A stretch of DNA of 64,000 bases from Listeria cossartiae subsp. cossartiae (GCF_014224155.1 NZ_JAASUI010000002.1:372001-436000), one strand, 5' to 3'; shown: positions 36,362 through 47,201, counted from the stretch's first letter. Made by a program: numbers and translations. The notes: generated by a model from the sequence alone, not told the origin.

Positions 36362-36667
36362 TTACTTCATTAAATCTAATGCTTGTTCTAAAACTTTGTC
36401 GCCTTTCATCATTCCGTAATCAACACTGTTAATAACAGCTAGCGGAATACCTTTTGGCTCTAATTTTTTCTTCATGTTTCCTTCTAAGAAACGTACTTGT
36501 GGTCCAAGTAATAAAACATCGATTTCGTCTAAATGGTTAGCTGCTTCTGCTTCGGCAACTGCGAAGATTTTTGCTTCAAGGCCTTGTTCTTCAGCTGCTT
36601 TTTCCATTTTTGTAACTAGTAAGCTGGTAGACATACCTGCTGAACATACTAACATGATTGTTTTCAT
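36362..36667 (-). CDS. PTS system, Lac-family EIIB
   Basis: The 101-residue phosphocarrier has the active-site Cys in MLVCSAGMSTSLLVTKM and the LLGPQVRF segment. It is the first gene of the operon, with GGAGGAAATAATC before the ATG. A 136-nt gap separates it from EIIC. Confidence 0.95.
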   Translation of the reverse strand: MKTIMLVCSAGMSTSLLVTKMEKAAEEQGLEAKIFAVAEAEAANHLDEIDVLLLGPQVRFLEGNMKKKLEPKGIPLAVINSVDYGMMKGDKVLEQALDLMK

Positions 36668-36712
36668 GATTATTTCCTCCTCTAGATAATTCTCTTAACA
36701 CTTATTTATATA

Positions 36713-36729
36713 TGCAAGTACCGTGCCAA
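36713..36729 (-). promoter_or_regulatory. Sigma-54 promoter of the PTS EIIB-EIIC-EIIA operon
   Basis: On the minus strand TTGGCACGGTACTTGCA matches the -24/-12 consensus with correct 12-bp phasing, about 50 bp before the EIIB start. Confidence 0.88.
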
Positions 36730-36771
36730 CTTTAAATGTGGCTATAAAAGGGTTTTCATTTTGTTTTTTAC

Positions 36772-36811
36772 TTACACATTGGCTTTTTTTTGTGTGTAAT
36801 TTTTACACACA
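36772..36811. promoter_or_regulatory. Upstream activator sites for the second sigma-54 promoter
   Basis: TGTGTGTAA (36791-36799) and TTACACACA (36803-36811) form a perfect inverted repeat, with a further TTACACA at 36772-36778. The same TGTGTAA core occurs at 4763-4816, so one activator probably serves both operons. Confidence 0.65.
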
Positions 36812-36819
36812 TGGAGATA

Positions 36820-36869
36820 TTAACGGAATCTTTATGCGGGCCTTGAGAATCTTAACACTGTCTTTATGC
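36820..36869 (+). promoter_or_regulatory. Direct repeat before kdpF, candidate KdpE operator
   Basis: TTAACNNNNTCTTTATGC occurs at 36820-36837 and 36852-36869. The copies are 32 bp apart, three helical turns, as expected for tandem OmpR-type response regulator binding. It lies 55-100 bp before kdpF. Confidence 0.6.
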
Positions 36870-36922
36870 ATTTGTTGTTAGGATTAGTGGTGGAAAGAGT
36901 ACGATGAAGGGGTGAACGGAAA

Positions 36923-37012
36923 ATGGGTGTTGTTCTAGTAGTTGCTGGAATCATCGGTTTAGCTTTGTTGGTGTATTTATTTTATGTGTTGTTTAGAGGT
37001 GAGGATCTATGA
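36923..37012 (+). CDS. kdpF: KdpF small membrane subunit
   Basis: This 29-residue hydrophobic peptide (starting [19 protein letters not shown]) lies directly before kdpA, and its TGA overlaps the kdpA ATG. KdpF is a single helix that stabilises the KdpFABC complex. The ribosome site GAAGGGGTGA is about 10 nt upstream. Confidence 0.82.
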   Translation: MGVVLVVAGIIGLALLVYLFYVLFRGEDL

Positions 37013-38694
37013 AGTATATCGTGATGCAAGATGTGTTTTTTGTTGTATTGTTGTTAGTTTTAGCAGTGCCACTTGGGATTTATATGTATAAAGTGATGAT
37101 TGGGGAGAAGGTGTTTTTATCGAGGATGCTTGAGCCGGTTGAGCGGTTTGGTTATCGGTTGATGGGTGTGAGTGACGCGGGGATGTCGGCAAAACGTTAT
37201 GCGGTTTCGGTGCTTGCTTTTAGTGCGGTGGGCTTTATATTTGTGATGGCGGTGTTGATGTTGCAAGGGTTTTTACCGCTGAATCCAGAAGGTATGAAGG
37301 GGCTTAGTTTTAGTTTGGCGTTTAATACGGCGGCGAGTTTTGTGTCGAATACGAACTGGCAGGCTTATTCTGGTGAGACGGCTTTATCGTATTTTTCACA
37401 GTCGATTGGCTTAACGGTACAGAACTTTGTTTCTGCAGCGACAGGGATTGCGGTTTTATTTGCGGTAATTCGCGGCTTTATATGGAAGAAACAGAAAACG
37501 GTCGGGAATTTTTGGCAAGATTTATTTCGGGTGACGCTGTATATTTTGTTGCCGCTTTCGCTTGTATTGGCGCTGGTTTTAGTGTCGCAAGGGGTGGTGC
37601 AATCATTTGCAAATTATTCGGTTGTCGAAACGCTTGAAAATGGCGCGAAACAGTTAATTCCACTTGGACCAGCTGCAAGTCAAATTGCGATTAAGCAACT
37701 TGGAACAAATGGTGGCGGCTTTTTCGGAGCGAATTCTGCTTTTCCGTTTGAAAATCCATCTAGTTTTACTAATTTAGTGGAGATGCTGGCGATTTTGCTT
37801 ATTCCGGTGGCGCTTGTTGTGATGTTTGGGCGCGCGGTGAAAGATAGCAAGCAAGGGCGTGCGATTATGACGGCGATGTTGATTGTTTTTGTTGTCGGGG
37901 TCGTTGCAATTACAGTTTCTGAACAGTTTGCGGGGCCGAGTTACCAAGGGGTTGCGACTTCGGGAAGTATGGAAGGTAAAGAAGTGCGTTTTGGAGTTGG
38001 TGGATCGGCGCTTTTCGCGGCTTCAACGACGGCTGCTTCGAATGGGGCGGTGAACACGATGCATGATAGTTTGACGCCGCTTGGTGGGCTTGTGCCAATG
38101 TTCTTTATGCAGCTTGGCGAGGTCATTTTTGGCGGAGTTGGTAGTGGGCTTTATGGCATGATTGGCTTTATTATTTTGACGGTGTTTATCGCGGGGCTTT
38201 TGGTTGGGCGGACGCCGGAATATTTAGGAAAGAAAATTGAGCCGTACGATATGAAAATGGTCTGTTTGCTTATTTTAGTTCCGCCGCTGTTGACGCTTTT
38301 TGGTACGGCGGTTGCGGTGATGATGCCGAGTGTGCAAGCTTCAGTTTCGGCGAGTGGTGCGCATGGCTTTTCGGAGGTACTCTATGCGTTTACTTCGATG
38401 GGAAATAATAACGGTAGTGCTTTTGCTGGATTTGCGGCAGACACGACGTTTACGAATATGGTTGGTGCAGTAATGATGTTACTTGCTCGTTTTATTCCGC
38501 TAGTTGCGGCGCTTTACTTGGCGCAAAATATGGCGGGTAAGAGTCCGGTTGCAGCGAGCAGTGGGACGTTATCGACAAAAAATGGCATGTTTATCGGTCT
38601 TTTAATTGGGGTTGTGGTGCTAGTTGGCGCACTTAGTTTCTTGCCGGCGCTTGCACTTGGACCGATTGCGGACTTCTTTACAACTTTCAAATGA
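37009..38694 (+). CDS. kdpA: Potassium-transporting ATPase subunit KdpA
   Basis: The 561-residue K+-channel-like subunit has ten membrane segments and the repeated selectivity-filter signatures, including [33 protein letters not shown] and [13 protein letters not shown]. It forms the high-affinity K+ uptake complex with KdpB, KdpC and KdpF. AGAGGTGAGG precedes the ATG. Confidence 0.97.
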   Translation: MKYIVMQDVFFVVLLLVLAVPLGIYMYKVMIGEKVFLSRMLEPVERFGYRLMGVSDAGMSAKRYAVSVLAFSAVGFIFVMAVLMLQGFLPLNPEGMKGLSFSLAFNTAASFVSNTNWQAYSGETALSYFSQSIGLTVQNFVSAATGIAVLFAVIRGFIWKKQKTVGNFWQDLFRVTLYILLPLSLVLALVLVSQGVVQSFANYSVVETLENGAKQLIPLGPAASQIAIKQLGTNGGGFFGANSAFPFENPSSFTNLVEMLAILLIPVALVVMFGRAVKDSKQGRAIMTAMLIVFVVGVVAITVSEQFAGPSYQGVATSGSMEGKEVRFGVGGSALFAASTTAASNGAVNTMHDSLTPLGGLVPMFFMQLGEVIFGGVGSGLYGMIGFIILTVFIAGLLVGRTPEYLGKKIEPYDMKMVCLLILVPPLLTLFGTAVAVMMPSVQASVSASGAHGFSEVLYAFTSMGNNNGSAFAGFAADTTFTNMVGAVMMLLARFIPLVAALYLAQNMAGKSPVAASSGTLSTKNGMFIGLLIGVVVLVGALSFLPALALGPIADFFTTFK

Positions 38695-38705
38695 GGTGAA
38701 TGGAA

Positions 38706-40751
38706 ATGATGGAAAAAGGTATTTGGAAAGATTCACTGATTCAGTCGATGAAAAAACTGTCTCCTAAACTACAAGTGAAAAATCCGGTCATGCTACTTGT
38801 TTATGTGGGTGCGATTTTGGCAACGAGTCTTTATTTTCTTGGCTTTTTCGGGATTTCGGATGAGCAGTCTGGTTATACGCTCGCGATTGCGCTGATTTTA
38901 TGGTTTACGGTGTTGTTTGCGAATTTTGCGGAGGCGATTGCGGAAGGGCGTGGTCGAGCGCAAGCGGACAGTTTGAAAATGGCGCGGAAAGACGTTTTAG
39001 CCAGGAAGTTGAAAAAGATAGAGGATAAAGCGGATGTCGTGGAGGTAGCTTCGAATGATTTGAAAAAAGGCGATATTGTGTATGTGCTTGCGAACGAGCA
39101 GATTCCGATGGATGGTGAGGTTATTGAAGGTGCGGCCTCGGTTGATGAAAGTGCGATAACTGGGGAATCGGCGCCGGTAATTCGTGAGTCTGGCGGGGAT
39201 AGGAGCGCTGTGACTGGCGGGACTACACTTGTTTCTGACTGGCTTGTTATTCGGGTAACGGCGGTTTCTGGGGAAAGTTTCTTAGATAAAATGATTGCGA
39301 TGGTGGAAGGTGCTTCGAGGAAAAAGACGCCAAATGAGATCGCTTTGCAAATTTTGCTTGTGACGCTTTCGATTATTTTTCTGGCGGTTTCAGCGACACT
39401 TTTACCGTTTACTGAATTTGCGAGTAAACAGGCGGATGCTGGTTCGGCGATTTCGATTACGAATGTGATTGCGTTACTGGTCTGTTTGGCGCCGACAACG
39501 ATTGGTGCGCTACTTTCGTCGATTGGGATTGCTGGAATGAGTCGTTTAAATCAAGCGAATGTTTTAGCGATGAGTGGTCGTGCGATTGAGGCGGCGGGTG
39601 ATGTGGACGTGCTTTTACTTGATAAAACTGGGACGATTACGCTTGGAAACCGGAAAGCGAGCGAATTTTTGCCGGTGGATGGTGTGACGGAACAGGAACT
39701 AGCGGATGCGGCACAACTTTCCTCGATTGCGGATGAAACGGCGGAAGGTCGCAGTATTGTTGTGTTAGCGAAAGAACGCTTTGACATTCGCGGCCGAGAT
39801 TTTGCTGAAATGCACGCAGAATTTGTTCCTTTTACTGCAACGACACGAATGAGCGGGATTGATTATCAAGAAAATACGATTCGAAAAGGCGCGGCGGATG
39901 CAGTTCGTGCTTATGTAACGGCGAATGGCGGAACGTATCCGAAAGAGTGTGACACAATTGTTAGTAAGGTCGCTGGTGCAGGCGGAACTCCGCTTGTCGT
40001 CGTTCGAAACAACCAAGTGCTTGGCGTGATTTATTTAAAAGATATCGTGAAAAATGGCGTGAAAGAACGTTTTCTCGATTTACGTAAAATGGGCATTAAA
40101 ACAATCATGATTACTGGGGATAATCCGATGACAGCTGCTGCGATTGCGGCGGAAGCGGGAGTGGATGATTTTTTAGCTGAAGCAACTCCCGAAGCAAAAT
40201 TGGAATTAATCCGCGAATATCAACGGGAAGGCCATTTAGTTGCGATGACAGGTGACGGGACAAATGATGCGCCAGCGCTTGCACAAGCTGACGTGGCTGT
40301 GGCGATGAATACGGGGACGCAAGCTGCAAAAGAAGCTGGTAATATGGTTGACCTTGATTCTAGCCCGACAAAATTAATTGATATTGTGCGGATTGGCAAA
40401 CAGCTTTTAATGACGCGTGGCGCGCTGACTACGTTTAGTGTTGCAAATGATTTAGCGAAATACTTTGCGATTATTCCAGTGCTGTTTTACGGGATTTTTC
40501 CTGAGCTTGAGGCACTTAATTTAATGGGATTAACAAGTCCGACGAGCGCCATTTTATCCGCGATTATTTACAATGCTGTGATTATCATCGCCCTCATTCC
40601 GTTATCGTTAAAAGGCGTGAAGTACCGCGAGATGCCAGCGGGAAAATTACTCAGCCGCAACATGTTGATTTACGGGCTGGGCGGATTGATTGCTCCATTC
40701 ATTGCGATTAAATTGATCGATATGCTGTTAACTGTTCTAGGAATCATTTGA
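38706..40751 (+). CDS. kdpB: Potassium-transporting ATPase catalytic subunit KdpB
   Basis: This 681-residue P-type ATPase has the phosphorylation motif [25 protein letters not shown] and the hinge [25 protein letters not shown] 38706 has GAGGTG at 7 nt; the ATG at 38700 is too close to that ribosome site. Confidence 0.97.
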   Translation: MMEKGIWKDSLIQSMKKLSPKLQVKNPVMLLVYVGAILATSLYFLGFFGISDEQSGYTLAIALILWFTVLFANFAEAIAEGRGRAQADSLKMARKDVLARKLKKIEDKADVVEVASNDLKKGDIVYVLANEQIPMDGEVIEGAASVDESAITGESAPVIRESGGDRSAVTGGTTLVSDWLVIRVTAVSGESFLDKMIAMVEGASRKKTPNEIALQILLVTLSIIFLAVSATLLPFTEFASKQADAGSAISITNVIALLVCLAPTTIGALLSSIGIAGMSRLNQANVLAMSGRAIEAAGDVDVLLLDKTGTITLGNRKASEFLPVDGVTEQELADAAQLSSIADETAEGRSIVVLAKERFDIRGRDFAEMHAEFVPFTATTRMSGIDYQENTIRKGAADAVRAYVTANGGTYPKECDTIVSKVAGAGGTPLVVVRNNQVLGVIYLKDIVKNGVKERFLDLRKMGIKTIMITGDNPMTAAAIAAEAGVDDFLAEATPEAKLELIREYQREGHLVAMTGDGTNDAPALAQADVAVAMNTGTQAAKEAGNMVDLDSSPTKLIDIVRIGKQLLMTRGALTTFSVANDLAKYFAIIPVLFYGIFPELEALNLMGLTSPTSAILSAIIYNAVIIIALIPLSLKGVKYREMPAGKLLSRNMLIYGLGGLIAPFIAIKLIDMLLTVLGII

Positions 40752-40765
40752 GAGGGGGAGAAAAC

Positions 40766-41338
40766 ATGAAAAGATTTATGAAAATTTGGAAGCCGGCCGT
40801 TGTTGGATTTCTACTTTTGACATTGGTGTGTGGCGTGGTTTATCCGGGTGTTGTCACGATTATTGCAGGTGCAGCTTTTCACGACAAAGCAAATGGCAGT
40901 ATAATAGAAGAAAAGTTAGCAGATGGCTCGACCGGAAAATACGGTTCTGCTGAAATTGGCCAAACGTTTACGAAGCCAGAGTACTTGATTGGACGGGCAG
41001 CAAGTGACGGTGCGGCGACCAACTTGAATCCGACGAGCGAAGAACAAAAACAATTAGTAGAAAAACGGATTGCATGGTGGCACAAACTAGACCCAGCCAA
41101 CAACCGAGTTATCCCGGCGGATCTCGTAACCGCGTCAGCAAGTGGCGTGGATCCAGATATCTCGGAGGCAGCGGCAGCGTACCAAGTAGACCGGATTTCC
41201 AGAGAACGCGGGATTTCCACCAAAGTAGTTAAGGAAATCATTGCGGAACACACAAGTTCGCGATTGTTAGGTTTTTGGGGTGAGCCGACTGTGAACGTTT
41301 TACAAGTCAATTTGGCATTAGATAGTTTGAAAATGTAG
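40766..41338 (+). CDS. kdpC: Potassium-transporting ATPase subunit KdpC
   Basis: The 190-residue subunit has one N-terminal membrane helix, then GRAASDGAATNLNPTSEEQ, VTASASGVDPDIS and the C-terminal GEPTVNVLQVNLAL. It raises the affinity of KdpB for ATP. GAGAGGGGGAG lies before ATG 40766. Confidence 0.96.
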   Translation: MKRFMKIWKPAVVGFLLLTLVCGVVYPGVVTIIAGAAFHDKANGSIIEEKLADGSTGKYGSAEIGQTFTKPEYLIGRAASDGAATNLNPTSEEQKQLVEKRIAWWHKLDPANNRVIPADLVTASASGVDPDISEAAAAYQVDRISRERGISTKVVKEIIAEHTSSRLLGFWGEPTVNVLQVNLALDSLKM

Positions 41339-41356
41339 GTAGTTGGAGGCGAGAAT

Positions 41357-44047
41357 ATGGAAACGAATCGTCCAAGTCCGGATGCGCTACTAGTGAATTT
41401 GCAAGAAGAAACAGATTCATCGGTAGGTAAATTAAAAATATATTTTGGCTTTGCGGCAGGTGTTGGGAAAACGTACGCGATGTTAAGTGATGCCAAAGAT
41501 CAACTAGCAGCGGGCGTCGATGTTGTTGCTGGTTATATTGAACCTCATGCGCGGGAAGAAACGCTGAGAATGCTAGTAGGAATCCCGGTTATTTCGCCTA
41601 AAGCAATCAACCATAAAAACATTGCGCTCAAAGAATTCGATTTGGACGAAGCGTTGAAACGGAAACCGGAACTGATTTTGGTAGACGAACTTGCGCATAC
41701 GAATGCTGCTGGCGTGCGCAATAAGAAACGTTTTCAAGATGTGGAAGAGTTGCTTCAAGCGGGAATCGATGTGTATACAACGGTAAATGTGCAACATATC
41801 GAAAGTCTGAATGATATCGTGGAAGGCATCACCAAAGTCGCTGTCCGCGAAACCATTCCGGACTACGTTTTTGACGAAGCGGACCGCGTAAAGCTAATCG
41901 ATATCGAACCAGACGAACTTTTAAAACGGCTTGAACAAGGTAAAATTTATCAACCAGAACGCGCACGAACGGCCATGCAGAACTTTTTTACTAGAGAAAA
42001 TTTGAAACTATTACGCGAAATTGCGATGCGTAAAGCGGCGGACCGAATTAGTCATGAATACGACCAGACAGGCATTTATCCGGAAAAGCGCGCGAGTAGT
42101 AAGTGGCTCGTCTGCATCGGGACGTCCCCTTCATCTGCGAAACTGATTCGCTGGACAGCGCGCACTGCCGAGGCTTTCCGCGCACCATGGACTGCTCTTT
42201 ATATTGAAAATGAAGAAAATGATTATATGACCAAAGCGGAGAAAAAATGTCTGCGCGAAACGATGGAACTAGCGGAACGGCTTGGCGCGGAGATTGTCAC
42301 ACTCGCTGGACACGATATCGCAGAAACAGTAGCCGAATATGCCCGTTTGACTGGGGTGACGAATATTGTTGTTGGTAAATCGCGCCGTCGTATGGGGCTA
42401 CGGTCTTTATTTGAGGATGATTTTGAAGACCAGCTAATTACACATCTCGATAACGTCGATATGCACATTATTCCTTCTAGCCAGCCAGAGACGAAAAAAC
42501 GTCGAATAAAAGTGCGTTTTAAAAGCTTCCTAACATGGCACGATATGGCGAAAATGGTCTTGCTACTTACGCTGGCAACAGCAATATGCGTTGGTTTAAG
42601 TGAATTCGGCATTGGCGACCAGAACGTTATTATGGTATATATTTTGTCCGTTTTAATAATTTCTCGAGTAACAAGTGGCTATGTTTACGGTGTCCTCGGT
42701 TCTATCATTGGCGTCATGTTGTTTAATTTCTTTTTCACGTCACCGCTCTATACATTTAATACGATTCAAGCGGGTTATCCGGTGACTTTTGGGATTATGC
42801 TCTTAGTGGCTTTAATTACGAGTGCGCTAACTGTTCGGATTAAAACACAAGCGAGCCTTGCCGTTGAGCGGGAGCGCCGAACCGAAGTGCTTTATGAAAT
42901 CAATAAACAGCTGTTAGTAACCCGGAATTTAAAAGGAATTATCGATTTAACCAATGAATATATTTTGCATTTATTTAGCCGTTCCGTGATTTTTTATTCA
43001 ACTGACCCAGCCAAAAGTAACGAAGGAATTTTCGTGCAAGCGGAAGGTAAAGAGGATGCGAACGCGCTTCTTGGTGCTGATGAGGAAGCTGTCGCGCACT
43101 GGGTTTTTAAAAATAAAAAACGGGCGGGCGCTGGAACGGATACGCTGATGGGCGCATTTGGTTATTACATGCCAGTGATGTCGCAAGGAAAAGTGCTTGG
43201 CGTCATTGGGGTTTCCTGTTCGGAGGAAGAAGGCCCACTCACACAAGATAACCGGATATTTTTACGGATGATTAGCTCGCAAGTTGCGCTGGCTTTAGAG
43301 CGGCAATATTTATCAGAAGAACAGCGTCAAATCGTCATCGAATCCGCGAAAGAAAAAATGAGAAGTAATTTACTACGGGCAATTTCGCATGATTTAAGAA
43401 CGCCACTTACTGGTATCATTGGCGCAAGTTCGGCTTTGCTAGAAAAAGAAACGGAGCTAGATAAAGAAACCGAGCGAAACTTAATTAAAGGCATTAAAGA
43501 TGATTCTGGCTGGCTCATTCGGATGGTCGAAAATCTACTTTCTGTCACGCGAATTAGCGAAGGTTTAGTCAGTTTGGAACGAGCGCCGGAAGCTGTGGAA
43601 GAGATTGTTGGTGAAGCAGTTGGACGTATTAAAAAACGTTTTGCAGACCGAACTATCCACGTCAAAGTACCGCGCGATTTGCTGATGGTTCCAATGGACG
43701 GCACGCTCATTGAGCAAGTGCTTATTAATTTGATGGAAAATGCGCTGCGCCACGGCGGACCTGCTGCGGAAGTGTGGGTAAACGTGACGAAAACGAAGCA
43801 AAGTGCTATTTTCAGTGTGCGTGATAATGGCAAAGGAATTCCGGAAAATCGTTTGCCTGATTTATTTGATACGTTTGCGGTAGAAGCGAGAGAACGTTCG
43901 GATATGTCTCGTGGTTTGGGGCTTGGTTTATCGATTTGTATGTCGATTATTCGGGCGCATGACGGGACTTTAGAAGCGAAAAACAACGAACATGGCGGGG
44001 CGACATTCTGGTTCACTTTGCCATTAGATGGAGGAGATGGAAAATGA
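41357..44047 (+). CDS. kdpD: Osmosensitive K+ sensor histidine kinase KdpD
   Basis: A full-length, 896-residue KdpD. In order: KdpD N-terminal domain with P-loop-like GFAAGVGKTYAML and LVDELAHTNAAG, a universal-stress-protein domain (about 250-370), four membrane helices (about 395-500), a GAF-like domain, and a histidine kinase core with H-box AISHDLRTPLTGI, N-box LIEQVLINLMENALRHG and GLGLGLSICMSII. The USP domain carries S-P-S followed 18 residues later by WTALY, near the c-di-AMP-binding pattern reported for staphylococcal KdpD. It overlaps kdpE by 4 nt. Confidence 0.96.
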   Translation: METNRPSPDALLVNLQEETDSSVGKLKIYFGFAAGVGKTYAMLSDAKDQLAAGVDVVAGYIEPHAREETLRMLVGIPVISPKAINHKNIALKEFDLDEALKRKPELILVDELAHTNAAGVRNKKRFQDVEELLQAGIDVYTTVNVQHIESLNDIVEGITKVAVRETIPDYVFDEADRVKLIDIEPDELLKRLEQGKIYQPERARTAMQNFFTRENLKLLREIAMRKAADRISHEYDQTGIYPEKRASSKWLVCIGTSPSSAKLIRWTARTAEAFRAPWTALYIENEENDYMTKAEKKCLRETMELAERLGAEIVTLAGHDIAETVAEYARLTGVTNIVVGKSRRRMGLRSLFEDDFEDQLITHLDNVDMHIIPSSQPETKKRRIKVRFKSFLTWHDMAKMVLLLTLATAICVGLSEFGIGDQNVIMVYILSVLIISRVTSGYVYGVLGSIIGVMLFNFFFTSPLYTFNTIQAGYPVTFGIMLLVALITSALTVRIKTQASLAVERERRTEVLYEINKQLLVTRNLKGIIDLTNEYILHLFSRSVIFYSTDPAKSNEGIFVQAEGKEDANALLGADEEAVAHWVFKNKKRAGAGTDTLMGAFGYYMPVMSQGKVLGVIGVSCSEEEGPLTQDNRIFLRMISSQVALALERQYLSEEQRQIVIESAKEKMRSNLLRAISHDLRTPLTGIIGASSALLEKETELDKETERNLIKGIKDDSGWLIRMVENLLSVTRISEGLVSLERAPEAVEEIVGEAVGRIKKRFADRTIHVKVPRDLLMVPMDGTLIEQVLINLMENALRHGGPAAEVWVNVTKTKQSAIFSVRDNGKGIPENRLPDLFDTFAVEARERSDMSRGLGLGLSICMSIIRAHDGTLEAKNNEHGGATFWFTLPLDGGDGK

Positions 44048-44739
44048 ACAGCAAGCGACTTGTGCTAATTGTGGAGGATGAAGATGGCATTAGTAATTTT
44101 ATTTCGGCGGTGTTGACGGCTAGCGATTATGCGGTAATTAAAGCAACGAATGGCAAAGAAGCGTTGGAGCAGACGGCTAGCCATTCACCAGATGTGGTGT
44201 TGCTTGACCTCGGTTTGCCTGATATGGAGGGGCTAGATGTGCTTCGTGCCATTCGCATTTGGTCCAAAGTGCCGATTATTGTCGTATCCGCGCGCGATCA
44301 TGAACGAGAAAAAGTAACTGCACTTGACCTCGGCGCAGATGATTATATTACGAAGCCATTTGGAACATCAGAACTACTGGCGCGCATTCGAACTGCACTG
44401 CGGCATATTCAACCAAGCAATAAAGCAACGCCAAATGACCACGTAATTCAAATTCAAAACCTTTATATCGATGACGACCGCCGACTTGTCAAAATGGGCG
44501 CTGCGGAAATTCATTTTACACCAATCGAATATAAAATTTTACTCTTGTTAGCGCGCCATGCTGGGAAAGTTCTCACGCACGATTTTATTATTCGCGAAAT
44601 TTGGGGACCTTATTCAAGCGAAAATCAAGCACTACGGGTAAATATGAGTAATATCAGGCGTAAAATCGAAAAAAATCCTGCAGAACCTGCCTATATTTTG
44701 ACAGAAGTAGGGGTTGGTTACCGGATGGCAGAAGAATAA
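44044..44739 (+). CDS. kdpE: Response regulator KdpE
   Basis: This 231-residue OmpR-family regulator has a receiver domain with acidic pair VEDEDG, phospho-Asp in VVLLDLGLPDMEG and switch Lys in ADDYITKPF, then a winged helix (EIHFTPIEYKILLLLARHAGK). It should activate kdpFABC through the direct repeat upstream of kdpF. Encoded ATGA-coupled to kdpD. Confidence 0.96.
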   Translation: MNSKRLVLIVEDEDGISNFISAVLTASDYAVIKATNGKEALEQTASHSPDVVLLDLGLPDMEGLDVLRAIRIWSKVPIIVVSARDHEREKVTALDLGADDYITKPFGTSELLARIRTALRHIQPSNKATPNDHVIQIQNLYIDDDRRLVKMGAAEIHFTPIEYKILLLLARHAGKVLTHDFIIREIWGPYSSENQALRVNMSNIRRKIEKNPAEPAYILTEVGVGYRMAEE

Positions 44740-44776
44740 TATGTTATGATAAAAAGAAACGCCAGGAGGAAATAAT

Positions 44777-45589
44777 ATGCATAAAACAATCCGTAGCGTA
44801 GACGTTTATTATGAAAAATATGGTGAAGGAATACCCATTATAATGCTTCACGGCTTCGCGCCAGATTCGCAGTTGATGATTGGCTGCATGGAGCCAGTAT
44901 TCGATAAGGAAAGCCCGTTTTCGCGCATTTACTTGGATTTACCGGGAATGGGAAAAACGGAGAATTACGACTCCATTCAAAATGCCGACCATGTACTCAC
45001 ACTTTTACTAGAATTTATTGAAGCTGTCATTCCAGGCGAGCAATTTGTACTCGCCGGGGAATCGTATGGTGGTTATTTAGCTCGCGGAATCGCAGCGAGA
45101 ATGCCTGATAGAGTGCTTGGTGTCTTACTTATTTGCCCGGTAATCTATCCAGAAAAAGAACGAAGAACTTTGCCTGAACAAAAAGTCATGTATCAAGATG
45201 AGACATTTGTAAGCACGCTGTCTAAAGAAGACCGCGCCTACTTTTCGAAAAGTGGTGTCATTTTAACCGCGCGAAATTGGAATCGTTTCTTATCGGAAGT
45301 AATGGCTGGGATGATTAATGCGGACGGGGAATTTTTGGACCGATTATCTGCGAATTATGCGCTTAGTTTTAATCCGGATGAAAAAGCGCAATTCGATGTG
45401 CCCGCATTATTCTTATTTGGTCGGCAAGATGATCATGTAGGGTATGCGGACGGGCTTACGTTGCTTGAAAAATATCCACATGCCTCTTTTGCTATTCTTG
45501 ATTTTGCAGGTCATAATTTGCAAATCGAACAACCGAAAATATTTACGACAATGGTGCAGGATTTCTTATTCCGCGTGAAACCAGAATAA
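44777..45589 (+). CDS. Alpha/beta hydrolase
   Basis: The 270-residue esterase-like protein has the oxyanion strand IIMLHGFAPDSQ, nucleophile elbow LAGESYGGYLARG with Ser, acid FGRQDDHVG and His in DFAGHNLQIE. The catalytic triad is complete. AGGAGG precedes the ATG. Substrate unknown. It is convergent with the polymerase gene. Confidence 0.88.
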   Translation: MHKTIRSVDVYYEKYGEGIPIIMLHGFAPDSQLMIGCMEPVFDKESPFSRIYLDLPGMGKTENYDSIQNADHVLTLLLEFIEAVIPGEQFVLAGESYGGYLARGIAARMPDRVLGVLLICPVIYPEKERRTLPEQKVMYQDETFVSTLSKEDRAYFSKSGVILTARNWNRFLSEVMAGMINADGEFLDRLSANYALSFNPDEKAQFDVPALFLFGRQDDHVGYADGLTLLEKYPHASFAILDFAGHNLQIEQPKIFTTMVQDFLFRVKPE

Positions 45590-45590
45590 G

Positions 45591-46872
45591 CTATCCTTTA
45601 TGTCCACCAACCATTTCAGACCGTTTTAGCCCAGTCGCTCCGTTTAGCAAACTGCTTGCGTGCATAAGTGATTTAAAACCATATCGCGTGCGGATTTTAT
45701 CGACAGTTATTTCTAATTGCTCATGATTCAACGTGCGGGTAGCATCTTCAAACAAATTGAGTTGCAGCCCGGTTTTTAAAGTGATTTTACCACACGAAAT
45801 CGCAATGGAGCGTACGGGTTCTCGTTCATCGTAACGTCTGAATAATTGTAAGAAATAAGGAATAAGCGCGTGACTACTACTCGTAGGAGGGATTTTAGCT
45901 TGATGGCTGAATCCTTTTTTTATGCTGTATTTGCTGTAGCCAACACTCAAATGAATGACCGCGGTATCCACATGATTTTGCCGCAAACGCATAGCTACTT
46001 CCTCGACCATTTCACGAATCACAATTTCCACCTCAGCCGGGACGTGATAGTCTTTTTCGAGAATTTGACTTTTGCCGTAGCTTTTACTAATCGGAACATA
46101 TTTTTCGTTTAAAAGGCTGTAATCAATTCCGTGAGCATGGTAATAAAGTTGCTCGCCGACTACGCCCATTGCATTTTTTAAGACTTGGGGTGGTGTTTGA
46201 CTGAGTTGGTACATATTAAAAATCCCCATTTTTTGCAGGCGAACAGCAGTCCGGCGACCAATTCCACACACATCGTCCAAATGCCTAATCTTCCAAATGG
46301 TCTCGGGGACATCCTCGTAGCGCCATTCAGCTATCCCGTCATCGCGGTTTTTAGCAACATTATCGAGCGCGAGTTTGGCAAGAAGCGGGTTGTCACCAAT
46401 CCCGACCGTGACATAAAGTCGTAACTCCTCTAAAATATCACGCTGGATTTTGCGAACAATCTCCTCGGTACTACCAAACAGCAAATGCGACCCGGTGATG
46501 TCTAAAAAACATTCATCAATACTATAAACGTGAATAAACTCAGCGGGAACATAACGTCTGAAAATGGCTTGAATCATCGCGTTAACTTTTAAATATAATT
46601 TCATTCGTGGTGGTGCGATAATAATTCGCTTGTCCCAAGTGGGCAATTCGTACATTCTTGAGCCGGTTTTGATATGATGCACTTGTTTCATTTTTGGTGT
46701 GGCGGCTAAAACCAAGCCACCAGCTCGTTCGGCGTTACTCATGACGACTAAATAAGCTTCAAGTGGATTCAGTCGGCGCTTGACACACTCAACCGAAGCG
46801 AAAAAACGATTTAATATCAATGCACAAAATATCTCGGCGCGGTGCACGGCTATAATCTTCTACTTGTACCAT
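45591..46872 (-). pseudogene. Y-family (UmuC/ImpB-type) DNA polymerase, frameshifted near its start
   Basis: The natural start is ATG 46872, overlapping the end of yolD, and encodes MVQVEDYSRAPRRDILCIDI followed by KSFF, with the catalytic Asp in CIDIK. A run of six A (T on the coding strand) at 46801-46806 then shifts the frame. The rest, from FASVECVKRRLNPLEAY to the little-finger domain, continues in another frame that opens only at a GTG at 46847 and would replace the catalytic Asp region. Five bases instead of six would restore the gene. As read, the polymerase is broken or phase-variable, or the run was miscalled. Palm-domain YSIDECFLD is intact. Confidence 0.82.
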
Positions 46873-47201
46873 TTGTCGACACTCCTTTCTTCTACGTTTC
46901 GAATAGCAGAGAAGGAAAGCGGGGTAACACCATCAGAGTTTTTAATATAAATAATGTTGTTTTCTACTCCTGAAATACGACCAATCAGATCGTTTTCGGG
47001 AAATGCTTCTGGATCTAGCGGCTTTTTCTGGATAACAAGCATAGACTGATGTGTCATCGCGCTAGCTAGTACGCTCTCAATAAATTCTGTAGTCATAGCT
47101 TCTTTCCAGACTAAAGTTGGCTCAGCGTTTTGCATTGCCTCGGTATGTTCGCTTAATAAAAAACCGCCCCATTTCTTCATGCCGCGATCTTGGTAGCTCA
47201 T
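46860..47201 (-). CDS. YolD-like protein (DNA-damage operon)
   Basis: A 113-residue YolD-family protein starting MSYQDRGMKKWGGFLLSEHT, with the KWGGFLLSEHT family signature. YolD-like genes sit before UvrX/ImpB polymerases, and here the coding regions overlap. GGAGG lies 9 nt before ATG 47201. A LexA box upstream puts the pair in the SOS response. It may act as a partner or regulator of the polymerase. Confidence 0.88.
   Translation of the reverse strand: MSYQDRGMKKWGGFLLSEHTEAMQNAEPTLVWKEAMTTEFIESVLASAMTHQSMLVIQKKPLDPEAFPENDLIGRISGVENNIIYIKNSDGVTPLSFSAIRNVEERSVDKWYK

Noticed and set aside
43327..44016. 229-residue minus-strand ORF opposite kdpD
   Set aside because: Shadow frame; kdpD is intact with all kinase motifs on the plus strand.
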